A stretch of DNA of 64,000 nucleotides from the NCBI GenBank assembly GCA_015143295.1, contig CM026557.1:28367760-28431759 (forward strand), read 5' to 3'. The position numbers and the translations under genes were made by a program. The stretch comes from Tetracentron sinense (taxonomy: Eukaryota; Streptophyta; Magnoliopsida; Trochodendrales; Trochodendraceae). Every line of letters begins with the position of its first letter. The stretch's first letter is position 1. This document shows, one piece after another, positions 34,043 through 45,835 of this stretch. The notes under the pieces were generated by a model. It saw nothing but the letters and a program-made list of their open reading frames with translations, had not been told where the DNA came from and did not search any database.

Positions 34043-37000
34043 ATTAGGAAATATGCTACTTCATATTTCTGATGAGCATTGGGTGCCTTATAATACACAT
34101 GCAATCTTCCATTTTAGGATAGTACCACACATGCACTACAAGGTGGATAGTAACTATCCATCACTGAGCATCTCATACATAACTCCTTATGTAAATCAGC
34201 GATTCCCAATTTTCTTGCGACCTCCAAGGACAACATGACTGTCACTGTTTCAGCCGCCATGTTCCTTGGTTAAGTGAAACCCATCATTCCGGTTCGTCAT
34301 ATGATCAAGTAGGGCTGTGCCCCCATTTTAGTTGACATTCCCTATCAGGCCATATACAAACCTATCTACTATAGAAATAAGGCTCTAGGAGTTTAACTCA
34401 GACTGAATTATGTCAATACCTTTTGGCAAGACAAGACTCAGGCTAATTAATTCCTAGTCTTATTGATAATGGAAGGTCATAAGGCAATATTATCCCGTAG
34501 GATAGATTAGCCCATTTAATTCACTTAATATTTTTCTTGAGGGAAAACAGAATATCATGAATAAATTATACATCTAATGCATATATCAAAAGCATTCACA
34601 ATATTTATCATTGTATCACATGTATAAAATAATATACAAAATCATCACATGATAATAAATCAAATTTCGTTTTAATTAGATCAAACTAATTCCAATGATC
34701 CCACTAGCCCCAGAAATCTTAATGGATCTAATCCAAGGGTACAAAGGTCATTTTTAACATCAGTGGGCTTTAGATGGTTCATTCATCCATATGATGGACC
34801 ATTGGTCATACCAAGCACCATGGGTTCAAGATAACAATTATAAAGTGTCTATGTGCATCACTAAAGCCCATAAGTCAAAATGGACTATATTACCCTTTAA
34901 TTCTCTACGAATTATTTTTAGTACATTAAGGTTCAACAACCCTAAGTCTAAAAGAAATTATGGAAGTCTTTAAACAACTCTCTAAGACCTCTACTAGGGT
35001 CTATAAGTGTCACTCAAGCACTTCCCATAATCGTGAATATTGTTAGCTTACATCTATGCCAATTAAGACATAATTATCTCATAATCATGCAAGTAACATA
35101 TTCCACGTAAAAATTTCAACATGGACTACATGCATCATGTCCAAAAGGGCTATAATAATGTGTTTTATTTAAACACAAACTTTTTATGTTTCAACAAGAC
35201 ACATATTGTGGGGTTTGATCCAATTATCAAAAATTTGCACAAAAAACGATAATCACATTATCACAAGGGTTATGGACTTTTCTAACCAACTAAAAGCTAT
35301 AACAAATCATCACATGAAATACATAATATAGCCGCACAATGGGTCAACATGATCATGCTATCTTAGAAATACTACAACTACTCTTGTAGAACACCTTCTA
35401 AGATTTATTCTCCATGCGATTACCATCATCTTCGATCTTCAATTTGATTTCTCCATAGAAAAATCAGCAACTCCTAATACTAAGATTACATCATATTCAA
35501 AATAAGAAATCTTGAGAAACCATCCAAAATAGGGTGCTCAAGGGGAGTACAACTCATAAGAAGAAAGAGAAGAGAATAGAGAGAGAAGAAGAAGACATGA
35601 TTATGGAACCCATCCACCATTCAACAAGAATATTTATTAACAATTCATCAACTATGAATAATAACATGGCATGACAAATTACTTAGAAAGTCCATAACCT
35701 CAACAAGGGTTTTGTTAACCTAAGGAAAACTCTTTCCTATATGGTTAAGGTCTCTATTAACATTTAATAGAAAAACCCTAGAGCAAAGAAAACAAGCATG
35801 ACAAGAATGAAATCTTAGGGATTTTAGATCATCATAAAAAGAAAACAATTTTCCTTAATGCATAGAAAATCATTTAGAGAAACGATTTCTCTAAAATTTA
35901 ATCTAACCCTAAAATTCATCCTCACATTCCTCAATTGATAAACAAATAGAAAACACCATATTAAATTCGGCTAGGCTAGGTATCTAATCCCTTCCATATT
36001 ATTTTGATCCAATAACTATTAAAAGACCAAAATATAAATCAGTAAATTGCTAATTTTTAATATCACTTTATATTGATTCCAAAAATAAATTCAAAATCAA
36101 TAATAGGTGAATTCAAAATTTTCCATAATGGCCAACTGCTTTAGGGATTATTTCATTTAACAATTAAATAAAATAATAACCTAAACACTAGTATTAAATG
36201 TCCACAAAATAATTTATCTCTATCAATTAAAATTCAATTGAGATAAAACCCTGTATCTCAACCAATTGCATTTATGTAATTACTTGATTAACTATTAATC
36301 ACATAAAAATTTATAAATACTATGTAGCCGAAAATTTTGAGCACATGTAATTGATCCAAATCAACTACAATAATTATGGTATTATTCCCATAAACTTTTT
36401 AGGGAACCATAAAAGATATCATAATTAACATTTAATTAAATGATAGCCCCTAGACTCGAAGCAGATAATTAAACAATTTAATTAAATCTCAGCCCGTGCT
36501 CTCGAATCAAATAATTAAAATATTTAATTAATTGATAGCCTATTAAACGATTTAATAGCATCCTATGCTGTCAAATCAAATAATGGAATTTAGAAAAAAT
36601 TTGAAAGCCTCTTGGAAAATTAATTTAGAAAACTCATTTTCCCGCTTTAGATTTTCGACTCAAGTTTTGACCCTCAAAACGATTGATTCTGGAAAAACTT
36701 TCTTCACGAAAGTTGTAGATCTTTTCGACGACTTCGAAACGATGTACTGACAGACCTAAATCAGACTTACGGTCACAAAGTTATGGCTGAAATACCGAAA
36801 CTGTATCGATTCTTTTAATCAAATACAAATCCGAAAATCCATGAATCAATTTTAATCAAAATAAGCTTTAATCTCCAAGAACACTTAAGCAAGGGTGTCT
36901 AACACCATTAGATTTATAAATTAACCTTTAATAAATAAAATTTCATCTATATATGCTAGCCAAAATATCAATGGGTATCTAAGTGGTATATATCAAAGGG

Positions 37001-37362
37001 AACACTTGCCCGGGGCTCACAAGAATAAATTAAACAATTTAATTTAATATAAAAAGGATCTCTGAATCCTTAAAGGGCTTTAACCAAATTTATATCTCTA
37101 TATACCTATCCCTAATAGAATTAAGAGAGGTTTTTGAAATCATCCAAAACTGAAATTAGTATCACACTAATTTCTAAGGGCTTGATTACTCTCTCAATAA
37201 CTAGAGGGGGATCCCTTAAGCCTAATAATGATTATCCAATAATCAAGAATCTAGAAGATTGATTCATTAAGGCTACCAAAATTCATAGGGGAGGCAATCT
37301 TGATATAAATCTTGATTAAACTCAAAAATCAAAGAGAAGCATAGCCCTGGCTCTGATACCAA
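34043..37362 (-). pseudogene. Copia internal region, 5' part: PBS and leader
   Basis: Lies between the solo LTR and the right Copia LTR. The PBS CTGGCTCTGATACCA (37347-37361) pairs with initiator tRNA-Met. The region 35915-37362 is long AT-rich leader and is repeated at 26156-27447. 34043-35914 shows no clear coding motif. It contains the block AAACTTTCTTCACGAAAGTT (36696-36715), a hairpin also present in the left copy near 26935. Confidence 0.6.
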
Positions 37363-39673
37363 TGAAAGTATGCCCTGGCTCTAACATCGAATCCCAAGAT
37401 CTGACTAAGATTCTAATTGATTTTGTTCAACGAAGGTTAGAATAACATTCACCTTTGCGACTTTGAAATTTTTAATTCAAATCCACATAAGAATAGTACT
37501 CGCAAAACTTCACAAGTGTCAACTCTCCTGTCGATTCACACGAACCTTCTTTTTCCTTTAAAGCTTTCTCTAATGGAAGCTAATGGCCATTTCAAATTTC
37601 ATGCCCTTTTATCTTTTCTTCTTTTCTTTGATCCAAGAACCTTTCTTCATCAAACAAGATCCAATCTTGATCTTCAAAGAACTTGTTCTTGATCATCAAG
37701 ATCAAAAACCAAACAAAAAGGAAGAAGGGGAAGGGTGACCGTACACCCTCAAAGGAGGAGAGGGCTGGGCGTAAACTTGAGGAGAGGGAGAGAAGAAAAA
37801 CATTCTAGAGAATTATATATCTTAAAGGGCTGGGCATCCAATCCTTTATATAAGTTCCCTCTTGGTTGCTTGAATTGTAATTCAATTATAATTCATTAAC
37901 CTTATCCTAATCCAATTAGGATTCCTCAATAGTTTCCTTTACCCCATGTTTGGTTGTCGAGAAAATAAGTGAAAACATGGAAAAGAAAAGAAAATTGAGC
38001 AAACCACAACTAAAAGTTATATTACAAATCCAGAAATTTCTTTACTTTTCCATGTTTTCACATATTTTCTCAACAACCAAACATAACATTATTGATTATT
38101 CTCCTAATCCAATTAGGATTAATCTTAAAAGAAACCAACCATATCCATTAGTAACTAATCTTATCCTTATCCAATAAGGAATCTTGAATTAGTAACTAAC
38201 TAATGGAATCCCTAACAATTAGGGAATCTTTAATTAGTAACTAAATAACTAACCTTATCTAATAAGGATATTAGTTATTAGAAACTAATTAAAATAATAA
38301 CAATTATTATTCCTCCTTGAAGTGGGCGTCCCACCCTAGGTGGGTCCCACTCCACACGCCCAAAGGGTTTCCAAAACCCTCTTGGTCACTTGAATTATTC
38401 TTTTATAATAATTCCCAATGGGTCCTACCCATTTGGTTTTTCACATCTAATGTGATTCCACCTTTTAGAGCTTCACTATACCATATAGTGATTACTTAGA
38501 GAAATTAATTAATTTAATTAATAATTAAATTAAATACTTTAAGAAGGTCCTTGTGTGTGGGATCTAAAGGGATCTCCTATTTCCGGTTGTGGGACCAAGT
38601 ACTCACCTTTTTGGTTGAAGCATTGTTACTAGGAAACACCTTTCCTATACTCCATTAGGATTATAGAATTTTATCTATATCCCTGGACTTCCACCAATCA
38701 CAATTAATGTCCATTAACACAATGTGATTAACCTCCAGAAATTAGAGAATTGCTTGTAAGTACCATCTCACAATATATTTACTAATAAATCCTTCCACAT
38801 TCCGATATCACTTGTAAGCTTCCGGGATTGGAACAATTCCACTGTCTTAGTCCCTAGCTTATGAATAGAACCCTTTCTCATGATTACTTTTTCAATGAAC
38901 TGAACCTCCAAAACACTTTTGAAGAAACATTAGAAAAGAACTGACATATATATATTTATATATACATTTCCATATTGAAAATATCAACTTCGATAAAGAC
39001 CATTTTACCGAAAAGCACCAGTACTGGATTTAACAGTTCAGTTCAACAAGTATCACCTTGATATCATTATCTCCAATTAAGGAGTTGTGGATTCCTTATT
39101 GAGTGTTTACACACTTCTCCAAACATAGTGTACATGACCCAACGTACCCAGAGTTAGTCCTGTGTATTGGACATTGCCGATTGGCACATCAAAGCCATAT
39201 AGACAAATGTCTGAGAAGATGTTAACCTCTCAGGTCTGAGGACAATTTGTTAAATGGATAACCCTAATATAATCTGACAGTGTATTCCATAAGGTATTCA
39301 TTAGTGACCCCGTTCAGTATTATGTACTTGCTACATATACTCACAGGTTAGTCAAGAGTCACCACTCTCTGTGAATGAGATTCATCACACTATCTCATAG
39401 AACTACACATGTGCAAGCCATGATGAAGTACGGCGCCCAACCAGTACTCTAGAGGCTTCGAACAATATTACGTTTACAAGGAACCGGAAAATCATATCTC
39501 CTCGCAACCTTTGCATGATTTTCCTACAATGTTACCTATGGAACTTTATATTATCATCATATGAGACAGTAATTAATATAAATACCCTTTATAGTTGGTT
39601 GTGTGAAAATGATGTTTGTCTAATCAACATAGAAAAGTCTCTTATTGGCTTTCGAGGGCATATATGTCCAACA
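37363..39673 (-). repeat. Copia LTR, right copy (5' LTR), carrying a MITE
   Basis: On the minus strand it starts TGTTGGACATATATGCCCTC and ends GGCATACTTTCA. It is 2311 bp including a 147-bp MITE absent from the left LTR. The flank beyond its outer end is GTTAG, the presumed target-site copy; the partner was lost with the left end of the tandem. Confidence 0.85.
37942..38088. mobile_element. Foldback MITE, 147 bp, Tourist/Harbinger-like
   Basis: Present only in the right Copia LTR, so both ends are fixed by comparison with the empty site at about 28038-28041. It is flanked by TTA (37939-37941 and 38089-38091), the PIF/Harbinger target type. The arms run from ATGTTTGGTTGTCGAGAAAA inward for about 50 bases and pair with few mismatches, leaving a short loop. 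It has no coding capacity. The outermost three or four bases of the arms do not match well, so the family call is moderate. Confidence 0.75.
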
Positions 39674-39788
39674 GTTAGTCCATACTTGGAATACAACTCT
39701 TTCCAAACACTTAATGCCTTGTTCAATTATGGTATCGAGTACTACGCGACCCTAGGGACTCTAATGCCTAGAGCTCTGATACCACCTC
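39674..39788 (-). other. Residual Gypsy leader with PBS
   Basis: Between the Copia LTR and the Gypsy 5' LTR. On the minus strand, TGGTATCAGAGCTCTAGGCA (39765-39784) lies four bases beyond the LTR end: the initiator-tRNA-Met primer site. This is all that remains of the Gypsy internal region. Confidence 0.85.
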
Positions 39789-42168
39789 TGTCGCGCCCCA
39801 AAATACCCCCTAGGAGTTTAGGGATACTTTAGGCGTGACTATACGTACCTGCCAAACCATCCTATCATGAACAAGATAAATACAGTACTAACCAATGATA
39901 ATCAGAGCGCGGAAGCTAAACATTAATGCGGAAGCGTAAACTAACTTTTTCTTTTCTTCTAAGATTTCCAAAATAGTATTCCAAGTTAACATATATACAA
40001 AACATGTATAAATCTAAGGTGGACAGGCCCACCTATCAAAATGTCAAAATACATAAGCACCCTCTCGTATTCTCCCCTCAACAATAGTCGAGGTACGGCC
40101 ACACGTCAAGGTCTCGGTTCGCCTGAGACTGCAATGGGATAGTTGGCTCTCTCTCCTTTATATATTCTTCCTCGACCCAAAGCTCCGGGTCGAGGACTCC
40201 CTTAGTACCTGCCGACATGAAAGTACGGCTGAGCATGGAATACTCAGCGAGTACAAGCTACTAGCTAACCATAATAATAATATGCACCACAACAGGAATA
40301 CACTACATGGTAATAATAGCATCGCAAGAGAAATAGTAGGAGGCATGGTACAATACAATCATCATAACGTGCGTGCATGAATGCGAAAACTCTGATAAAA
40401 CTCATGCTTGGAAACCCAGGTCATGTCTCGGTATGCTCCGTGGAAATCATGTATGCGTGCATGCATGAATGTCTTGTCATCATCTTGTAAATTTGCATCT
40501 TGTAACTTGTGAGCCAAAAGCTAGCACCCGAATCTCCCTAGGCTGCCAACCTCCTTGATATATATGGTTTTCTTGTGAGCCAGAGGCTAATACCCGAATG
40601 TCCCTAGGCTACCAACCTCCTTGACAATATGTGATTTTTATTACTTGTTTAGTTTTCTTGTGAGCCAGAGGCTAGTACCCGAATGTCCCTGGGCTACCAA
40701 CCTCCTTGACAATATGTGTTTTAGGGGTTTTCTTGTGAGCCAGAGGCTAGTACCCGAATGTCCCTGGACTACCAACCTCCTTGACATACAATATTTTCTT
40801 GTTGGTTATTATATGCATATACTCTTGAAATCTCGGTTCATGCTATCATGCGTGCTCGTGTACGTGTCAATCGTGACAATCATAGAATAAGGATAATAAG
40901 TGAGATATGACATCACCATTCAATTCGCAATATATGCATATGAGAATTTGAGTAATCAACATGGTATTTAAATCCATTCATCATTCATGAGAATACATGC
41001 ATAAGGCCCCTTTCCATTTCTTCATTTAAATCATTATTTTATAGTTTAGGCATTTCGTCAAACACATCACATACATTGTTCCTTAGTAGTTCATCTCCTT
41101 ATTTTAATTGCATATTTTCCATCCAATCACACAAGGGTAAGTTTGTTATTTGTACAATGCCCATCCTCCATTTCCAACTCACAACCCACACATATCATAC
41201 ATCACACATTCGGCATCCAATCGCCACATCCAATCTCCCATCCACACATCCATTCCATTTCCCTTATCTTGTTTATCTTTGTTGAGTTAATACAATGCAT
41301 AGGGAAGGAAAGCATAATATAAATAATCACCATTTATAATAGAAAACCTAGATTATTGCTAGGGAAAGTTAGTAGGGTGTACTAACCTTAGATCAAGGCT
41401 TGATCTTGGTAGGAACCTTGATTTGGGCTCCAACTTGAAAGGAGGAAATCTTTTCTTGAGGGAGACTTGGTTTGGGGAAGAAACCCTCTTGCAATACCTT
41501 GGAGAATGCTACCCTAGCTTGAAAACGAGATCCCCCACGAGCTTGAGCCTTGAACTTGAAGCAATCAAGTTTGAGGATGATCTAGGGTTGTCAACCCCTT
41601 TGATTTCCTTCTCCAATGGAAACCCTAGGTGAAAACCCTCTTCTTCTCCTCCCTTTCTCTCTAAATGTTCTAAGTGTAGTGAATGAGGGTTCAAATGGTC
41701 GAGCAAGCCTTTATGGGTAAGGGTTTAGCGCCCAAAAGACGAAAATGCCCTTACAAAATGCAAAACACGGGGACCGAGCGATCGGTGCTTATGACCGATC
41801 GATCGGTTACCTACCGAGCGATCGGTGTTCTGACCGATCGACCGGTCAAAAAACTACTCTCTAGAAAATTTCCCCATAGAAAATTTTTGACCGTTCGATA
41901 GCTACCGATCGATTGGTTTTGGACCGATCGATCGCTGACTGGACCGAGCGATCGGTGCTCTGCAGGTCTGGACTGTTTTGACCATATCTTTTGACTCGCT
42001 CGTCCGATTTTGACGATTCAACTTGCGTTGGATTCATCTTTCAAAAAGGAACATTTTTGATGTTTCAAAATTTCTCATTTCTCCCTTATTTATTAATTAG
42101 ACTACGAGAAAGAACAATTAGGCACGAAAGTGCTATTCATTAAATATAGAAAAGTCTGGGGTGCTACA
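39789..42168 (-). repeat. 5' LTR of the Gypsy composite (2380 bp)
   Basis: Complete LTR. On the minus strand it starts TGTAGCACCCC and ends GGGGCGCGACA. Modules: palindromes 41770-41960, donor-like AAG|GTTAGTAC (first intron base 41386), four array units 40500-40790, CTGAG hairpin 40228-40248, micro-frame 40078-40236, AGGTGG hairpin 40017-40034. It is nearly the same family as 394-2782. Confidence 0.9.
40078..40236 (-). CDS. LTR micro-reading frame, EPWVEEEY family
   Basis: 52 codons plus stop on the minus strand. It starts MLSRTFMSAGTKGVLDPELW, continues VEEEYIKERE and ends DLDVWPYLDYC. Partner of the frame at 24960-25118 in the other LTR of the same element. Confidence 0.5.
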   Translation of the reverse strand: MLSRTFMSAGTKGVLDPELWVEEEYIKEREPTIPLQSQANRDLDVWPYLDYC

Positions 42169-43335
42169 CTTGGTATGCAGACATCAAACAGTACCTTGAG
42201 GATGGGACCTTCCCCCTCGATGCTACCAAAACAGATCATCGGGCAATCAAAAGATTGGCCATTCAGTTTGTCCTATCAAGGAGCGTCTTGTACAAAAGGT
42301 CACCGAACCTACTTTGGCTCAGATGCCTAGATACCAGTAAAGCAGCACGGGTAGTCGAAGAAGTTTATAGAGGAACTTGTGGCTCACACATGAACGGGTT
42401 GATGCTATCTAAGAAGAATTTGAGGCTAGGTTACTACTGATCCACCATGGAATCATACTGTTGCAAGCATGTACAGAAGTGCTACCAGTGCCAAATTTAT
42501 GCCGATAGGGTAAATGCACCGCCAAACAGGCTGTATAATCTCACTGCTCCTTGGCCATTCTCAGCTTGGGGCATCGACGTCATCAGATCCATAGCTCCGA
42601 AAGCATCAAACGGACATCGATTTATTCTGATAGCGATCGATTATTTCACCAAATGGGTCGAGGCAGCCTCTTATGCCAGCGTCACAGCCTCAGTGGTTCA
42701 GCGTTTTCTGAAAAGGGATATCATCTGTCGCTATGGGGTCCCGTACGAAATCGTAACAGACAATGCTCTCAACTTCTGCAACAAAGGGATGACTGATCTC
42801 TGTCAGAAATTCAAGATCCAACATCACAAATCTACACCATATAGGCCACAGACCAATGGTACAGTTGAAGCCGCCAACAAGAATCTAAAGAAAATCATCG
42901 AGAAGATGGCAACCAAGTACTCTACCTGGCATGAGATGCTCCCTTACGCACTCATGGCCTAAAGAACATCCATTCGAACCTCAACTAGGGCAACACCATT
43001 CTCTCTGACCTATGTTATAGAAGTAGTCCTTCCCGTCAAAGTACAGATTCTATCACTCTGGGTGTTAATGGAAGCAGAACTCTCAGAAGCAGAATGGGCA
43101 TAGACCCGTTATGAGTAGTTGAATCTGATTGAAGAGTGGCGACTGAAAACCATCAACCACTCTCAAGCCTATCAGAGGCGCATGGCAAGGGCATTCTACA
43201 GGAAAGCCAAGCCAAGAAATATGAAGGCCCATACATCCTCTGAAACAAATTCTCAGGCGGTGCCCTTCGACTCGGACGTATGGATGATGAAGACTCCCAG
43301 AGCCCGTCAACATGGACAAAGTCAAAAGATACTAC
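42169..43335 (+). pseudogene. Ogre/Tat integrase relict
   Basis: Ogre sequence resumes after the target-site copy CTTGG. The H2C2 zinc-binding region is seen as YRGTCGSHMNG and YCCKHVQKCYQCQIYAD. The catalytic core at 42447-42962 shows WGIDVIRSI with the first Asp, EIVTDNALNF with the second Asp, and NGTVEAANKN with the Glu, in the normal DDE order and spacing. A C-terminal tail follows with EEWRLKTINHSQAYQRRMAR. Integrase inserts the cDNA. The core stretch is long and open, but the gene as a whole is broken. Confidence 0.85.
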
Positions 43336-45835
43336 ACTTAGGACCTAGATCTGATAGGCGCTTTGCACTTATAGTTTCTTCGGGAAATGACAAGAGGCCA
43401 TCCTTGGTACACTCTTCATCCCTCTTTCCTATAACCCATTTATAAGTCAATGAAATTCGCTAGTTAGCCCCTCGAACCTGACAGCCCTTCTTTCATTACA
43501 CTTTTTCAGGGACACCCTCCCTCGTCCTTCGCGGCAGTGGCTTGAACTACGTCATGGCCTGATCCTGCAAAAGAATACGTAGGCAACCTATCAAATTAGG
43601 TGCGGTCAGAAATGGGGTATCCACTCCCCGACTCTCCCCAAACAGAGTCCCTCTTTACCCAAAGGAGTCATCAACTCTCCCCAAATGGAGTCCCTCACTC
43701 CCTAAGCAGAGACAAACTCTCCCGGCTTCCCAGGCGAATCGATCCACAAGGGTACAAAATTTCGATTAAAAGAAAACCCAAAATAGAAGTCGAAACATTT
43801 CAACAATCAGGGACTCCCCACAGAGGCAATCTCTCCAGACTCTTTATCCAATAGAAGAACCTTTCAGAGAAAACCTCTCCTGAAAAACAATCCTTGGACA
43901 GAGACAACCTCTCTATCCTCAGCAGAGACAATCTCTCTCATTCCCCAGCAGAGCAAAAAACAAATGTGTGTCCCTCCGCCGGGAAACCCAAAAAGTATAA
44001 ATTCTCCACAGAGTGGAAATCAATTATGTCAAAACCAAAACCTCTAAGGGAGTGTAAATCAACAACAAAACAGGAGAAATCCCAGGGTGTCCCAAACATC
44101 GGTCCCTCAGCCTACATTTCGTCCCACTACAAAGTCCTTCTCGATCCCTTAGGAACTACGAGTGCAACCGCAGTATCACATCTGATCCCCCAACGGAAAT
44201 ATCATCCTCAGATCTCCAGAGGAGCGCCATTCAGGGCAATGACGGGAGAAGACCTATTCTCCCCAGCATAAACAAAGCTTCCCCAAAAGACGCGGGTATG
44301 AGTGAAATCGACAACGGCCTCATTGCGCAAAAATCACGCGATCCCCAAACCTAGTCTTGTGACTAAGGATAAAAAGGGACAAAAATCAATTAGCTTCACA
44401 AGCAAAGGAAAACCGGAAATGACCTCATCGCGCAAAAATTATGCAAACCCCATGACTTGGTTATTCCAAGGGTAAAAAAAGGAGAAAAAACTGAAGAGCA
44501 GTTTGGCAACAGAATCCGACAGCAGTCAGACTAGCCAGATAAATCCCCTACAGTGATCCCCAGTAGATGGCAAGGAAGAGCAGCTTCCCCGACACTAGTT
44601 CCCATTAGAGTTCAGATCCCCAACAGTGATCTACAACAGTGTCATATCCACTAGCAGATTCCCAGTAACGGTCTACAACGGTATTACATTCCCCAGCGGT
44701 TCCCCGAGCAGAGTCATCCAATTTGCTCCCCAGCAAGCTTCTCCCCAATTAGAGTCTAATCACCAGCAGTAATAAGGCAAACAGGTCTACCCATGAGCTT
44801 CCCCAGCAGTGACAAAACCTCTTCTGCGTCATACTACGCTCTCTTAGAGCGAAAGGCAGAATACATGGTCCCCAAGCCCTGACTACGGCACTTTCCTGGC
44901 AAAACTGATAGCTAGTTGAATATTCTTCTTGTTGAAAATCAAAATCAAAAACTTTTTTACAAAGGTCCAAAATCTTTTACAAAATGTTTCCAAAAAGCAA
45001 GCTCCTTTTTGGTATCCTGACCAGATTATACCAGCCTACACTGAGCAGCCCCAACAAGACAAAGCAGAAGAAGCTGACACCATGCATCCTCGCAAGTCGT
45101 AATCAGCAGAGTCATGGGAAAGCATCCTCGCCTTTATCCCCTGCATGACATCCCTGCATAGCATCACACCTCATGTGACCAAAATTCCTCTGCATCATTC
45201 TTTGATCAAAATCCAGCGCCTTTTGGCTATTTCAATCATCTGGCTAGTGCCTCTTGAATATGCTACACTTCCTCGACACCCCCGTGTGTCCTCGACATCC
45301 CGTGTATACCTTTACAGTGTATACCACCTGCATGTCCTCTCCTTTGACACCCCCGTGTGTTCTCAACATCCCATGTATACCTTTACAGTGCATGCCACCC
45401 ACATATCCTCCCTTTCGACACCCCGTGTGTCCTTGACATCCCGTGTGTACCTTTACAGCGTACTCCACCTGCATGTCCTCTTTTTCAACACTCCGTGTGT
45501 CCTCGACATCCCGTGTGTACCTTTACAGTGTGCACCACCCGCATATCGCCCCTTCGACACCCTGTGTGTCTTTTCGATCAAACTCGATCGAATCCCTCTA
45601 GCCGACGCCTCCTGGCTATCCCATCCCTGCATTCATCACTCCCTAGTAAATAGTCTAAACTACTCGCTCTTCCCATCAGTAGCCATACCACCACATTGCA
45701 CTCACCATTTGCACTGCATGCATACATGTCATCATTCTTCATCCCTGTTACCCGAGCTCGGTGTAAAAATAGGATGATTCCAGTCTTTGCCGTTCGAATC
45801 GCCAACCTTGGCATTCTCCCGCAAAGAGGGGCAGC
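43336..45835 (+). other. Ogre 3' region before the 3' LTR, with PPT
   Basis: No coding motif. 43600-44280 is built from loosely repeated CCCCA-xx-GAG and CAGAGACAAxCTCTC blocks, and 44500-44760 from CAGTGATCCCCAG-like blocks. At 45272-45580 there is a 70-bp tandem repeat. The end GCAAAGAGGGGCAGC (45821-45835) is the PPT. Variable repeat-rich 3' regions are known in Tat/Ogre elements and can give rise to satellites. Confidence 0.7.
45272..45580 (+). repeat. Four tandem 70-bp units in the Ogre 3' region
   Basis: CTTTACAG recurs at 45310, 45381, 45451 and 45521, giving a 70-71-base period. Each unit has the form CGACACCCCGTGTGTCC...CCGTGT(A/G)TACC...CACC. The open frame spanning 45145-45777 follows the repeat and is not taken as a gene. 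Confidence 0.85.

Larger units (their letters stand above)
24671..42168 (-). mobile_element. Minus-strand Tekay-like Gypsy element, internally replaced (composite)
   Basis: Bounded by TG...CA ends and perfect target-site copies CTTGG (24666-24670 and 42169-42173). The 5' LTR is 39789-42168; the 3' LTR survives only in part (24671 to about 26155). Of the Gypsy internal region only about 115 bases with the PBS remain (39674-39788). The rest is Copia sequence joined to the truncated 3' LTR at about 26155. LTR divergence over 250 bases is roughly 2-3 percent by hand count, younger than the Ogre host. Confidence 0.85.

Noticed and set aside
37347-37361. tRNA-Met gene fragments at TGGTATCAGAGC sites
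   Set aside because: These 12-15-base matches sit exactly beside LTR ends and are primer-binding sites, not tRNA genes.
45145-45777. 210-residue open frame
   Set aside because: It follows a 70-base tandem repeat in the Ogre 3' region; composition is His/Pro/Ser-rich and no domain is visible.
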